Assembly (NCBI RefSeq): GCF_001553935.1
Contig: NZ_CP014232.1
Coordinates: 1,984,001-2,048,000, forward strand
Length of the DNA: 64,000 nt
Direction of reading: 5' to 3'
Source: Actinomyces oris
GTDB lineage: Bacteria; Actinomycetota; Actinomycetes; Actinomycetales; Actinomycetaceae
This document shows positions 44,201-52,417 of this stretch, piece by piece (the stretch's first letter is position 1; the number at the start of each line of letters is the position of its first letter). A program made the position numbers and the translations under genes. The notes under the pieces are model-generated. The model saw only the letters and a program-made list of their open reading frames with translations. It made no database searches and was not told the DNA's origin.

Positions 44201-44983
44201 GACGTCGGTCTGGTCCCCGAAGACCTGGGGTGAGGCCGGCGGCAGGTCGGCGTACCAGTCGTAGAAGGAGAGCATCGTGCCGCCGATGAGCTCGTGGAGG
44301 CGGCCGCCGGCTCCGTAGGAGACCTGGGACATGGCCGGGATGACGCTGAAGCCGGCGATGCGGTCCGGGCCCCAGGCGCGGATGGTGTGGACGTAGGCGG
44401 CCGCGACGATCTCCATGGCCTCGTCCCAGCCCACGCGGACCATGCCGCCCTTGCCTCGGGCGGACTTGTAGGCCTTGGCGGTGGCGGGGTCACCGGTGAC
44501 CTGCGCCCAGGCGGCGACCGGGTCGCCGTCGTTGTCGGCCTTCGCGGCGCGGAAGGCATCCAGCAGGACCGAGCGCACGTAGGGGTAGCGGATGCGCGTG
44601 GGGGAGTAGGTGTACCAGGAGAAGGCCGCGCCACGCGGGCAGCCGCGGGGCTCGTACTCGGGCATGTCCGGCCCCGTGGTGGGGTAGTCGGTGATCTGCT
44701 TCTCCCAGGTGATGATGCCGTCGGAGACGTAGACCTCCCAGGCGCACGACCCGGTGCAGTTGACCCCGTGGGTGGAGTGGACCATCTTGTCGTGGCTCCA
44801 CCGGTGGCGGTAGAAGGTGTCGGCCTCGCGCCCTCCGGTGAGGAACAGGCGGCGGGCGTCGGCAGAGGCTTGCCCTCGACGCAGGTACGAGCCCAGCGTG
44901 AGCAGTCCGGGGGCGTTCTCGACCTGCTGGTCGGGCCCAGGGACGATCCCGGGGCCGGTGGTCTGGGAGCCGGTGGTGCTCAT
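41207..44983 (-). CDS. narG: Respiratory nitrate reductase alpha subunit NarG
   Basis: Predicted 1258 residues, starting at ATG 44983 with GAAGGA 6 bp upstream. The longer open frame to 45346 is not Nar-like and runs into narK. The FS0 cluster ligands His72, Cys76, Cys80 and Cys115 have the same spacing (4, 4, 35) as in E. coli NarG. The segment AGDWYNSQYLMMWGSN contains the Asp ligand of molybdenum in the MGD pocket. No Tat signal, as expected for a cytoplasm-facing enzyme. It reduces nitrate to nitrite using bis-MGD, whose full pathway is encoded nearby. Confidence 0.97.
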   Translation of the reverse strand: MSTTGSQTTGPGIVPGPDQQVENAPGLLTLGSYLRRGQASADARRLFLTGGREADTFYRHRWSHDKMVHSTHGVNCTGSCAWEVYVSDGIITWEKQITDYPTTGPDMPEYEPRGCPRGAAFSWYTYSPTRIRYPYVRSVLLDAFRAAKADNDGDPVAAWAQVTGDPATAKAYKSARGKGGMVRVGWDEAMEIVAAAYVHTIRAWGPDRIAGFSVIPAMSQVSYGAGGRLHELIGGTMLSFYDWYADLPPASPQVFGDQTDVPEAGDWYNSQYLMMWGSNLPLTRTPDAHFMTEARYHGQKVVAVSPDYADNTKFADQWLRVAPGTDGALAQAMGHVILSEFHVKREESFFLDYMRRHTDSPFLISLDPSPDGTGYVPGRFVTASDVNGVATGAPKNEFRPLVWDRERGPADPGGTLADRFTPEGEGKWNLLMEGVDPVMSILDLHGEGPQVQAAEVLLPRFDLPGSSTPEGSVGGGVVRRGVPVTRIGDRMVTTVYDLLLAQYAVERPSMPGEWPADYQDATVPGTPAWASEITGVPGPAIIQVARDFALNAVESGGRSQIVMGAGINHYYHADQIYRTILALTSMCATQGVNGGGWAHYVGQEKVRPLSGFQQYAFALDWHRPARQMIATGFWYLTTDQWRYDTTSAERLASPLGPGTLAGKTTTDTMVEAMKRGWTPSYPTFNRSPLLLGQQAAEAGMDPKDYVVEQLRSGELRFACEDPDAPENFPRILCSWRTNLLGSSAKGTEFFLRHMVGADNDVNAVENPPEQRPASVTWRDEAPTGKLDLMWTADFRNTSTTLHSDVVLPAATWYEKHDISSTDMHPFVHSFNAAIDPPWEARTDFQVFQTLAGLISAWAPRYLGTQTDVVAAPLTHDTPDALTMAHGDVSSLPQEWVPGVTMPKLVPTERDYTQIRAKFDALGPLAEKLGIPCKGIMLKPGPEVERLARNHGVSSDGVAAGRPLLDTDIRAADAIFTLSGTTNGRIATEGWDTLSKRTGTTLVELSEEEAGKHISFADTQVKPQGVITSPEWSGSEHGGRRYSAFVVNVEHAKPWHTLTGRMHYYLDHDWMRDMGESLPIFRPPLDFHALYGEAAPGSVSTSQAGTAEVAVRYITAHNKWAIHSQYFDNLHMLTLGRGGQTIWMSPQDADKIGVKDNEWVEAYNRNGIVAARAIVSHRIPEGMVFMHHAQERTMNTPLTETSGRRGGTHNSLTRIVLKPSHFAGGYGQLSYAFNYIGPTGNNRDEVTLIRRRSNQEVTF

Positions 44984-45197
44984 CAATGGTCCTTCGGTCC
45001 GTGAAGCTGATGGGTGGTCAATGTTGTGTTTGTGTTCATCGGTGTTCAGCGTGGGGGCGCGGCGGTCCGGCGGGCCGATGGCGACCGGACGGGCACCGAG
45101 CGCCCCCGACGGGGCAGGCGGGCGAGCCGTTAGCCGCCGCGCCGTTGTCCCCGTCAGTCGGTTATGGGTGGCCCGGGCGGACGCCGGATCCTGGAAC

Positions 45198-46529
45198 TCA
45201 GCCCGGGAACGGGGCTCCCGGTCGGGCATAGCGCATCCAGCAGATGACCGCGCACACGGCGCAGTAGGCGACCGAGATCCAGAACCAGGCGGTGGTGCCC
45301 AGGGAGGCGATGGCGACGCCGACGATGAAGGGGCCCAGGCTGGCAACGGCAGCCGTGAAGCCGATGGCGCCGCCGGCCTGCCGCTTAGGCATGATCATTG
45401 GCATCTGCTTGAAGGTGCCGGCGTTGCCCAGGCCGGAGAAGAAGAACATCGCCAGCATGGACCACAGGAACCCGGGGAACTGCGCCGGATCGGTCGGATG
45501 GAGGTAGAAGGTGGTGACGGCCAGCGTGGCACCCATTCCGATGATGGAGATGAAGGTCCAGATGGCCCCGCCGAAGCGGTCGCACAGGGGCCCCCACAGC
45601 ATTCGGACCACCGACCCGATCAGTGGCCCGAGGAAGGCGTAAGTCGCCCCCAGGGGCAGAAGTGACTTGTCGAAGTGCTCGGCCAGGGGCGAGCCAGGCC
45701 CGTAGGTGTTCTTGATGAGGAGTCCGAACTGTGCGGCGAACCCGGAGAACAGGCCGAAGGTCGCCACGTACATGAGCGTCATGTACCAGGTGTCGGGGTT
45801 GGTGAAGATGTCGATCTGCTGGCGGATGTTGGCCTTGACCGGGACGTCCTTGAGCAGGGCGAAGGCGAGAAGCGCGGCCACGATGGTCCACGGGATGAAG
45901 AAGACGGCCACGTTGTGGACCCAGACCTGGCCGCTGCCGGCGTGCTGGGGGGCGATCCAGGTGATGCCCAGCAGACCGAAACCCATGAGCCAGGGGCTCA
46001 GCAGCTGGATGATACTCATTCCCATGTTCCCGACGCCCGCCTGGATCCCCAGGGCGGTACCGGTCAGCCGCTTGGGGAAGAAGTAACCGGTCGAGGGCAT
46101 GTAGCCGGAGAACGAGCCGCCCCCGATCCCGCAGGCGAAGGCCAGGGCGAGCAGTGTCCCGAAGCTCGTCTCAGTGCTCTGCACCGCGAAGAACCAGCCG
46201 AGCATCGGCAGAGCGTAGAGCAGGGACGACCATGCGACGAGCTTGCGGGTGCCGACGATCGGCGGCAGGAACATGTAGATGAGGCGGATCAGGCCGCAGG
46301 ACAGGCCGGGCATGGCGGCGAGCCAGTACAGCTGGCTCTCGGTGAGCTTGAAGCCGATCTCGGTGAGCTTGGGGGCGATCGCGCTGGGAAGGAGCCAGAC
46401 GCAGAAGGCCAGGATCATCGAGTAGGTCGAGACGATCAGTGTGGTCCAGGCGATCTTCGCGGACCAGTTCTCCGGTTCCTCGGGGTTCCACCCTGTGAGG
46501 ACGCGACCGGAGGTGTCGAGCGTGGACAT
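45198..46529 (-). CDS. narK: Nitrate/nitrite transporter NarK (MFS)
   Basis: Predicted 443 residues with twelve helices. The N-terminal WNPEEPENWSAKIAW precedes the first helix; conserved Gly-rich nitrate signature segments appear as ACGIGGGSFSGYMPSTGYFFPKR and in the C-terminal half as GLGNAGTFKQMPMIMPKRQAG. It imports nitrate or exchanges it for nitrite. ATG 46529 has AGGAG 5 bp upstream. It lies 214 bp upstream of narG on the same strand, so the two may share or have separate promoters. Confidence 0.94.
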   Translation of the reverse strand: MSTLDTSGRVLTGWNPEEPENWSAKIAWTTLIVSTYSMILAFCVWLLPSAIAPKLTEIGFKLTESQLYWLAAMPGLSCGLIRLIYMFLPPIVGTRKLVAWSSLLYALPMLGWFFAVQSTETSFGTLLALAFACGIGGGSFSGYMPSTGYFFPKRLTGTALGIQAGVGNMGMSIIQLLSPWLMGFGLLGITWIAPQHAGSGQVWVHNVAVFFIPWTIVAALLAFALLKDVPVKANIRQQIDIFTNPDTWYMTLMYVATFGLFSGFAAQFGLLIKNTYGPGSPLAEHFDKSLLPLGATYAFLGPLIGSVVRMLWGPLCDRFGGAIWTFISIIGMGATLAVTTFYLHPTDPAQFPGFLWSMLAMFFFSGLGNAGTFKQMPMIMPKRQAGGAIGFTAAVASLGPFIVGVAIASLGTTAWFWISVAYCAVCAVICWMRYARPGAPFPG

Positions 46530-46630
46530 AGGGCTCCTGCTGTTGTGGGGCTCGGTCCGCTGGGCGACAGCGCCCTGGACCTGAGACTGTTTGGAGAGGG
46601 TCGGTGAAAGCCTGCGGACTCACACCGCGA

Positions 46631-46645
46631 TCAATGATGCATTGA
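46631..46645. promoter_or_regulatory. TCAATG-3-CATTGA palindrome upstream of narK
   Basis: A perfect 6-bp inverted repeat with a 3-bp centre, about 100 bp upstream of the narK start. The arms differ from the FNR consensus (TTGAT..ATCAA), so if it is an operator it probably serves another regulator. Confidence 0.45.
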
Positions 46646-46727
46646 GTTGGTCAGATCTTCATGCAAGGGACGAATGTCTGAGCAATACGAGGCGAAACCG
46701 ACATCTCAGAGGTGACTAAGGGCGGTG

Positions 46728-46755
46728 AATTAGGTTCAACATTAGTTGCCTAATT
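46728..46755. promoter_or_regulatory. AATTAGG-14-CCTAATT palindrome between narK and mog
   Basis: Perfect 7-bp arms around 14 bp whose inner part (CAAC and GTTG) adds further symmetry with a 2-bp offset. It is AT-rich in a GC-rich genome and lies ~95 bp upstream of mog and ~200 bp upstream of narK. Without a following T-run it looks like an operator rather than a terminator. Confidence 0.5.
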
Positions 46756-46848
46756 GAGGTTGTCGGTTGGATCGGGACGTGTTGCCCTTGAAACTCCGGG
46801 TGGGAGACGGAGGAGCCGCGCGGGGTGTAGGCGGACTACGGTGGGTCC

Positions 46849-47382
46849 ATGAGTGAGACCCCCATCGTCCAGAAGGGCCTGGCGGCCCTGCCCGAGCCCG
46901 TCAAAGGCGCCGTCATCACCGTCTCCGACCGCTGCGTCAGCGGTGAGAGAGAGGACCTCTCCGGCCCGCTGGCCCAGCGCCTCCTGGCTGAGCACGACGT
47001 CGTCGTCGAGAAGGTGGACCTCGTGCCCGACGGTGTTGAGCCGGTGCGTGAGGCGATCAGGCGGGCGGTGGCCGGCGGCGCCCGGGTGGTCCTGACCACC
47101 GGCGGTACCGGGGTGACCCCTCGGGACCTCACCCCGGAGGCGACGGCACCACTGCTGGAGACCCGCATCGAGGGCATCGAGGCGCAGATCCGCGCCCACG
47201 GGCTGACCAAGACACCGCTGGCGGGACTGTCCCGCGGGCTGGTAGGCGTGACCTCTCGCGGCGCCGAGGGCGCCCTGGTCGTCAACGCCCCCGGCTCGCG
47301 CGGTGGGGTCAAGGACACCGTTGCCGTCGTCGGCCCCCTGGTGCCCCATGTCCTGGAGCAGCTCGGCGGCGGCGACCACTGA
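46849..47382 (+). CDS. mog: Molybdopterin adenylyltransferase (MogA/MoaB family)
   Basis: Predicted 177 residues. The MoCF_biosynth fold shows AVITVSDRCVSGEREDLSG, the nucleotide-binding TTGGTGVTPRDLTPEAT and NAPGSRGGVKD near the end. It adenylates molybdopterin before molybdate insertion by MoeA. Reads away from narK out of the shared promoter region and converges on mobA, whose stop is 43 bp further on. Confidence 0.93.
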   Translation: MSETPIVQKGLAALPEPVKGAVITVSDRCVSGEREDLSGPLAQRLLAEHDVVVEKVDLVPDGVEPVREAIRRAVAGGARVVLTTGGTGVTPRDLTPEATAPLLETRIEGIEAQIRAHGLTKTPLAGLSRGLVGVTSRGAEGALVVNAPGSRGGVKDTVAVVGPLVPHVLEQLGGGDH

Positions 47383-47425
47383 GCACGCTCGAGCACTACT
47401 GAGCGATTCGGATTGAGCCGGGCTG

Positions 47426-48136
47426 CTACTCGGAGCGGCCCGAGTCCCAGGAATGGACCTCGGCCCAGGTGTCCAGATCCCGCACGACATCGCGAGCCGT
47501 GGGGATGGCCTTGACGCGGAGCGTCCCGAGTGCCCGGCGCACAGCCGTGTCCCGCAGAGGTGTGCCGCCCGGGGCGACGGCTGCGGCCAGTGCTCGGCGG
47601 CGGTAGAGGCCCAGCAGGTACTGGGTGTGCTCGCCGTCGCGGGCGCAGACCCCGTCCAGCTCCGGCTCGGTCTGCGCCAGCGCCCGGTGCAGGGCCGGCA
47701 GCGCCCTCCAGGACAAGGGCGCGTCGCAGGTGAGGATCCCGGCCAGTCCCGCAACCGGGGCGCTCCGTCCTAGGACATCCAGCCCGGCCGCGATCCCGGC
47801 GACGGGTCCTCCCAGGGGAGGGTCCTCCAGCGCCCGCAGGACGCCGCACGGCAGTGCGACCTCCGGCGGTGCGACAACGCACACGCGCCCGAGCGGAAGG
47901 CCCTGTTCGCGAAGCTGCTCCAGGCCGGCCAGCACGTGGTCGAGCAGGCGCAGCCCCCGGGCGACGACGTCGGGCTTGGAGGCTCCGTCCAGCCGAGCCC
48001 CGGTCCCGCCGGCCAGCACAATGACATCGGCGGTCTCGGCGCCATCGGGGGCCTCGGCGACTTCGACCGCATCCGCGGTGCTCACGATGGCGCCGACCGT
48101 CTGCTCAGGCAGCGTCACCGCGGTCACCGCGGTCAC
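47426..48136 (-). CDS. mobA: Molybdenum cofactor guanylyltransferase MobA-like
   Basis: Predicted 236 residues. The nucleotidyltransferase loop is VLAGGTGARLDGASKPD and the metal-binding region is ILTCDAPL. In bacteria with NarG this enzyme attaches GMP to the cofactor. The start is uncertain: GTG codons at 48136, 48127 and 48118 lie in tandem 9-bp repeats that are also the last codons of moaC. The first overlaps moaC by 32 bp. Closely resembling MoCF transferases for other nucleotides exist, but the setting supports MGD. Confidence 0.85.
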   Translation of the reverse strand: MTAVTAVTLPEQTVGAIVSTADAVEVAEAPDGAETADVIVLAGGTGARLDGASKPDVVARGLRLLDHVLAGLEQLREQGLPLGRVCVVAPPEVALPCGVLRALEDPPLGGPVAGIAAGLDVLGRSAPVAGLAGILTCDAPLSWRALPALHRALAQTEPELDGVCARDGEHTQYLLGLYRRRALAAAVAPGGTPLRDTAVRRALGTLRVKAIPTARDVVRDLDTWAEVHSWDSGRSE

Positions 48137-48617
48137 CGCGCACCCAGTCCCCTGAGCGTCCCCCGGACTTGGCGACCACCTTGGCCTCGCGCAGCTCGAC
48201 GCCCCGGTCCACTCCCTTGACCATGTCGACGATCGCCAGTCCCGCCACGGTGGCGGCGGTGAGTGCCTCCATCTCCACGCCCGTGCGGTCGGCCGTGCGC
48301 ACCGTGGTCTCGATGCTCACGCCGCCGTCGACGATCTCCAGGTCCACGCGCGCCCCGTGCACGCCGATGACATGCGCCAGGGGGAGGAGCTCGGGGACCT
48401 TCTTTGTCGCCGCGATCCCGGCCACGCGGGCCACGGCGAGCACGTCGCCCTTGGGGACCGAGCCCCCGCGCAGGGCGTCCACGATCACCTCCGAGCAGGC
48501 CACGAAGGCACTGGCGCGGGCCTCGCGCACGGTCGGGGTCTTGGCGGTGACATCCACCATGTAGGCGGCTCCCGCCTCATCCAGGTGGGTGAGGGTGATC
48601 TCGGGGCGGGTAGTCAT
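48105..48617 (-). CDS. moaC: Cyclic pyranopterin monophosphate synthase MoaC
   Basis: Predicted 170 residues. Start ATG 48617 is fixed by AAGGAG 6 bp upstream. LTHLDEAGAAYMVDV, IAATKKVPELLPLAH, and GVEMEALTAATVAGLAIVDMVK are family signatures, the last with the active-site Lys region. It converts the MoaA product to cPMP. The C-terminus is extended by a GDRGDRGD repeat arising from a tandem 9-bp repeat. moeA ends 11 bp upstream. Confidence 0.95.
   Translation of the reverse strand: MTTRPEITLTHLDEAGAAYMVDVTAKTPTVREARASAFVACSEVIVDALRGGSVPKGDVLAVARVAGIAATKKVPELLPLAHVIGVHGARVDLEIVDGGVSIETTVRTADRTGVEMEALTAATVAGLAIVDMVKGVDRGVELREAKVVAKSGGRSGDWVRGDRGDRGDAA
48115..48140. repeat. Tandem 9-bp repeat at the moaC/mobA overlap
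   Basis: TCACCGCGG is repeated almost three times. On the minus strand it codes for the GDR repeat at the MoaC C-terminus and offers three in-frame GTG starts for mobA in another frame. Slippage here would change both proteins. Confidence 0.75.
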
Positions 48618-48628
48618 AACAGGCTCCT

Positions 48629-50044
48629 TCACTGGGATACGGGGCCGCGCCCTGTGGGCGCAGTCCGGGGCTCTTGACGGCGACCTGCAGGGGCGGCGGT
48701 CGCCGAGCTCGATGAGGTGGACAGCGGGATGAGGGGCAGCTCGTCGCCGACCTCGACCGCTTCAACCTCGGCGGCCACCACCGCCAGCGCCTGCGCGGCG
48801 GGCAGCGAGGCCACCAGGTGCGAGCCGGAGCCCAGCCGGTGGGTGGGCGTCACCCAGGGCAGGCCCGCACCGTCACCGAGGTCGGAACTGACTCCTAAGC
48901 CGGTGGGGGCCTCGGTGAAGCGCACCGGCACGTGCTGGCGCCGCCCCGGCGGGGTCCGCCAGCCCACCGCCGCGCGCGCCGTCAGGACAGGCCGACCCGG
49001 AAGCAGCTCTGCGCCGCCTGCCGCATCCTGCCCGGCCAGACGGGCCAGCGCCGGCGCCACGATCGTGGTGAAGGAGACCAGGACACTCACCGGGTTGCCC
49101 GGCAGGCAGATGATCGGCACCCGCCGGCCGTCGTCGGCGAGCACCCAGCCATGCCCCTGGGGCTTGCCCGGCTGCATGGCCACCTTGACGAAGTCCAGGT
49201 GGACCGGGGCCTCCTCGCCCCGCTGCGCCTGAGCCAGCATCGTTAGAGGATCGAAGGCTCCCGCGGACACGCCCCCGGAGGTGACGATGAGGTCGGCGCC
49301 GGCCGCGGCCTGCTGTAGGACCTCAGCCAGGGCCTCGGCCGTGTCGCCGCTGCGGGCCACGCTCGTGCACACGGCCCCGTGCTCGGTGACCAGCCCGGCC
49401 AGCAGCAGGGAGTTGGAGTCGGGAATCGTCCCGGGCTCCAGCGCCTGGCCGGCGTCACGCAGCTCGGCCCCGGTGGACACCACCGCCACGCGCACCTGCG
49501 GCCGCACCAGCACCGAGCCGAGCCCCACGGAGGCCAGGGCGGAGATGGCCGCCGCCGACAGCCTCGTCCCCGCCGCCATGACCGGATCACCCGCGGCCAC
49601 GTCCTCCCCGGCGCGGCGCACGCTGAGGCCCGGGGTCGCTGCCGCGCGGATCTCGACGCGCTCGGGAATCGGGTGCGGGCCGGGAGCCTGGTCGGTGTCC
49701 TCCACCTTGACCACGGCGTCCGCGCCCTCAGGCAGCATCGCCCCAGTCATGATCCGCTGGGCGGTTCCCTCCGCGAGGGGCCGCGGTGCGGCGCCGGCCG
49801 GAACGTCCCCGCTCACCGGCAGAACCACGGGCGTGAGCGGGCAGGCGCCGGTCGTGTCCTTCGCGCGCACCGCGTAGCCGTCCATCGCCGAGTTCGTCCA
49901 CGGCGGCACCGGGACGGCGGCGGTCACGTCCTCGGCCAGCACCCGGCGGTGCGCCCGCCCCAGCTCCAGGCGGTCGTCCTCCAGGGGTGAGAGGGTCTCC
50001 AGCACCTGGGAGACGTAGTCCTCCAGGGGGATCATCTGCGCCAT
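48629..50044 (-). CDS. moeA: Molybdopterin molybdenumtransferase MoeA
   Basis: Predicted 471 residues. ATG 50044 is preceded by AAGGAAGGA at good distance, so the 30 extra residues of the longer frame are rejected. Signatures are PPWTNSAMDGYAVRA, RIMTGAMLPEGADAVVKVEDT, IVTSGGVSAGAFD and LPGNPVSVLVSF. It inserts molybdate into adenylated molybdopterin delivered by Mog. It starts a moeA-moaC-mobA minus-strand operon and is divergent from moaE. The C-terminal ~40 residues are a low-complexity Ser/Ala/Arg tail. Confidence 0.95.
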   Translation of the reverse strand: MAQMIPLEDYVSQVLETLSPLEDDRLELGRAHRRVLAEDVTAAVPVPPWTNSAMDGYAVRAKDTTGACPLTPVVLPVSGDVPAGAAPRPLAEGTAQRIMTGAMLPEGADAVVKVEDTDQAPGPHPIPERVEIRAAATPGLSVRRAGEDVAAGDPVMAAGTRLSAAAISALASVGLGSVLVRPQVRVAVVSTGAELRDAGQALEPGTIPDSNSLLLAGLVTEHGAVCTSVARSGDTAEALAEVLQQAAAGADLIVTSGGVSAGAFDPLTMLAQAQRGEEAPVHLDFVKVAMQPGKPQGHGWVLADDGRRVPIICLPGNPVSVLVSFTTIVAPALARLAGQDAAGGAELLPGRPVLTARAAVGWRTPPGRRQHVPVRFTEAPTGLGVSSDLGDGAGLPWVTPTHRLGSGSHLVASLPAAQALAVVAAEVEAVEVGDELPLIPLSTSSSSATAAPAGRRQEPRTAPTGRGPVSQ

Positions 50045-50222
50045 AGCGGTCCTTCCTTCGGCGGGTACCCTGCGGGCTGCGACCTCAGGGCGGGCGGTCG
50101 CGGGGCCGGTGCCCGAACGTCCGGGGCCTATCATGCCCGTTCAGCCGGTGAAGCCCACATGGGTATGCTCGCGGCCGACCATCCGATCACGCCCAGCCCG
50201 CCGCCCCGATCGAGGAGACCCC

Positions 50223-50690
50223 GTGACGCCCAGTCCCGACCAGCCCAGCCGGCCGCTCCCGGCTCCCACGGCCCGCGTGGTCCGTGCCGAGGTCACCGAG
50301 TCACCCATCAGCGTCACCGAACTCGCCGACGCCGTCCAGGACGCTGCCGCCGGCGCCGTCGTCACTTTCGAGGGCGTGGTCCGCAACCACGACGCCGAGC
50401 GCGCCGTCACCGGCATCGGCTACTCCTGCCACCCCACGGCCGGCCAGGTCGTCGAGCAGATCGCCCAGGACGTGGCTCAGCAGGGGCGGGTGCGGGCCCT
50501 GGGCGTCGTCCACCGCGTCGGCGACCTGGGCGTCGGGGAGGCAGCGCTCGCGGTCGCCGTCAGCTCCGACCACCGCGCCGAGGCCTTCGCCGTGTGCAGC
50601 CAGATCGTCGAGGAGGTCAAGGAGCGCCTGCCCGTGTGGAAGCGCCAGACCTTCACCGACGGCTCGAGCCAGTGGAGCAACATCGCCTGA
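50223..50690 (+). CDS. moaE: Molybdopterin synthase large subunit MoaE
   Basis: Predicted 155 residues. GTG 50223 has GAGGAG 5 bp upstream; the open frame before it is rejected. VVTFEGVVRNHD, the HPTAGQVVEQIA helix, VVHRVGDLGVGEAALAVAV and VWKRQTFTDGSSQW (catalytic Lys region) match MoaE. With thiocarboxylated MoaD it turns cPMP into molybdopterin. It lies alone on the plus strand between minus-strand operons. Confidence 0.94.
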   Translation: MTPSPDQPSRPLPAPTARVVRAEVTESPISVTELADAVQDAAAGAVVTFEGVVRNHDAERAVTGIGYSCHPTAGQVVEQIAQDVAQQGRVRALGVVHRVGDLGVGEAALAVAVSSDHRAEAFAVCSQIVEEVKERLPVWKRQTFTDGSSQWSNIA

Positions 50691-50777
50691 CGTCTTATCG
50701 CCGAGCCTGGAACGTCCCGGGCAGCCTGGTGGAAGAACGGTCGGGTTACGCGACAACTGTCCGGCTCGATGCGGTGG

Positions 50778-51089
50778 TCACCCGCCAGCGAAGGGCGGGA
50801 GCACGTCGACGGCGTCGCCGTCGGCCAGGGGCGTGAGCGAGTCCGCCGGGGTGGAGACCGAGTTGACGAGGAAGCTGCAGATCGGGATGACCCGCGCCAT
50901 CTCCAGGCCTCGACCGGAGAGCTGCTCGCGCAGAGCCGCCAGTGTCGTGCCGGCGGGCAGGTCCAGGCGCTCCTCGGGGCGCCCGGCGGCCTCAGTGGCC
51001 GCGGCGAAGTAGCGCAGGGTCACAGAGATCTGCGCCTGACCGGCGTGCGCGTCCGCCTGGGGCGACAGCTCGGGGGGGGGGTTCGTCAT
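50778..51089 (-). CDS. moaD: Molybdopterin synthase sulfur carrier MoaD
   Basis: Predicted 103 residues, beta-grasp fold (ISVTLRYFAAATEAAG, LPAGTTLAALREQL) ending in the required Gly-Gly (PPFAGG). MoeZ adenylates and thiolates this tail. About 15-20 residues longer at the N-terminus than usual. It follows moaA by 21 bp and shares its transcript. Confidence 0.93.
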   Translation of the reverse strand: MTNPPPELSPQADAHAGQAQISVTLRYFAAATEAAGRPEERLDLPAGTTLAALREQLSGRGLEMARVIPICSFLVNSVSTPADSLTPLADGDAVDVLPPFAGG

Positions 51090-51110
51090 GGGGGCTCCTG
51101 AGGAATCGGG

Positions 51111-52301
51111 TCAGCCACCGATGGCCGACATGGTGCGCTGCGGGCGAGCGAAGCCGTCGCTCTCGGTGTGGGGACTGTCCGAGCCGTGCGCGCGGGGCTT
51201 GCCCCAGGTTGCGCCGGCCCAGATGCGGATGAGCTCGTCGTCGTCGGCGCCGGCGCGCATGGGGCCGCGCAGGTCGGTCTCGGTGCTGGAGAACAGGCAG
51301 GTCATGAGGCGCCCGTCGGCCGTGATCCGGGTGCGGTCGCAGTCCGAGCAGAAGGGGGCGGTGACCGAGGCGATGACGCCCACCGTCCCGGCCGGATGCT
51401 CCTGGCCCGACGCGCTTCCGGCGGCGACCCGCCACAGCGCCGCCGGACGACGGTCCGGGCGGCCCACCTCGGTGAGGGTGAATCCGGCCTCCCGCAGCAC
51501 CCCCAGGATCTGATCGACGCCGACGACGTCCTGGCTGCTCCAGGTCTCGCGCGGTCCCAGCGGCATGTGCTCGATGAACCGCAGCTGCCAGCCACGGCGC
51601 AGGCACTCGGCCAGGAGACGTGGCGCGCGTTCCTCCACGGTGGCGGGCACGGCCACGGCATTGACCTTGATGGGGTCCAGGCCGGCCTCCTGGGCGCCGG
51701 CGATCCCGGTCAGGACATCGGCGAGCCGGTCGCGGCGAGTGATGGCGGCGTAGTCCTGCGGGTCCAGGGAGTCGATGGAGATGTTGACGCGGTCCAGGCC
51801 CGCCGCCCGCAGCCCGGCGGCCCGCTTCTCCAGGCCCAGGCCGTTGGTAGTCAGGGCGATGTCCGGCTTGGCCCCGGCCGAGGTCCGCAGTGCGGACAGT
51901 GCACCGACGATCTCCTCCAGGTCGCGCCGCATGAGCGGCTCGCCACCGGTCAGGCGGATGCGCTCAACTCCCAGTCGTTCGACGGCGATGCGCCCCAGGC
52001 GGGTGAGCTCGGCGGTGGTCAGCAGATCCGGGGTGGGCAACCACTGGAGACCCTGTGCGGGCATGCAGTAGGTGCAACGCAGGTTGCAGCGGTCCGTGAT
52101 GGACAGGCGCAGGTCGCGCACGGTGCGCCCGTAGCGGTCGACCAGCTGCTGGGGGACGCCGTCGGCAGCCGGGGCCGACAGGCCGGGACGTTCGGGCAGG
52201 TCGGGTAGCACCGGCCGGGTCGTCGGCATAGGCAGGTCCGCGGAGGCTCCACGGCTCCTGCTCGGGCCGACGACCGCGGCATCGAATGGTGCTGGCGTCA
52301 T
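51111..52301 (-). CDS. moaA: GTP 3',8-cyclase MoaA (radical SAM)
   Basis: Predicted 396 residues. The radical SAM motif CNLRCTYC is in the segment after DRYGRTVRDLRLSITDR; RLTGGEPLMR binds SAM. A second cluster motif CSDCDRTR with a later Cys (LMTCLF) lies in the C-terminal half, and the chain ends with the conserved Gly-Gly needed for catalysis. It performs the first step of cofactor synthesis from GTP. A Pro-rich N-terminal extension of ~50 residues is present. First gene of moaA-moaD. Confidence 0.95.
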   Translation of the reverse strand: MTPAPFDAAVVGPSRSRGASADLPMPTTRPVLPDLPERPGLSAPAADGVPQQLVDRYGRTVRDLRLSITDRCNLRCTYCMPAQGLQWLPTPDLLTTAELTRLGRIAVERLGVERIRLTGGEPLMRRDLEEIVGALSALRTSAGAKPDIALTTNGLGLEKRAAGLRAAGLDRVNISIDSLDPQDYAAITRRDRLADVLTGIAGAQEAGLDPIKVNAVAVPATVEERAPRLLAECLRRGWQLRFIEHMPLGPRETWSSQDVVGVDQILGVLREAGFTLTEVGRPDRRPAALWRVAAGSASGQEHPAGTVGVIASVTAPFCSDCDRTRITADGRLMTCLFSSTETDLRGPMRAGADDDELIRIWAGATWGKPRAHGSDSPHTESDGFARPQRTMSAIGG

Positions 52302-52417
52302 GCGTTGAGCATATCGGGAGCGCGCCGACGGTATGGAGCCAGGCCCGTTGAGGCCCCGAGCCCATGGCCGAAGCCGAGTGCTAGGGACCGCGGGCGCCTT
52401 CCGCCGGCCGGTCGCGC

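Larger units (their letters stand above)
46530..46848. promoter_or_regulatory. Divergent narK/mog promoter region
   Basis: A 319-bp gap between divergently read genes, clearly more AT-rich than the genes around it. It contains the two palindromes described separately and is expected to hold promoters for narK (minus) and mog (plus). No open frame or RNA gene is visible. Confidence 0.6.

Noticed and set aside
41324..44233. Very long open frame opposite narG (and one at 39711-41141 opposite narH)
   Set aside because: Antisense shadows of strongly conserved nar genes; composition Gly/Val/Arg/His-rich without domains.
44984..45346. N-terminal extension of narG
   Set aside because: Overlaps narK, low-complexity, and a strong ribosome site supports ATG 44983.
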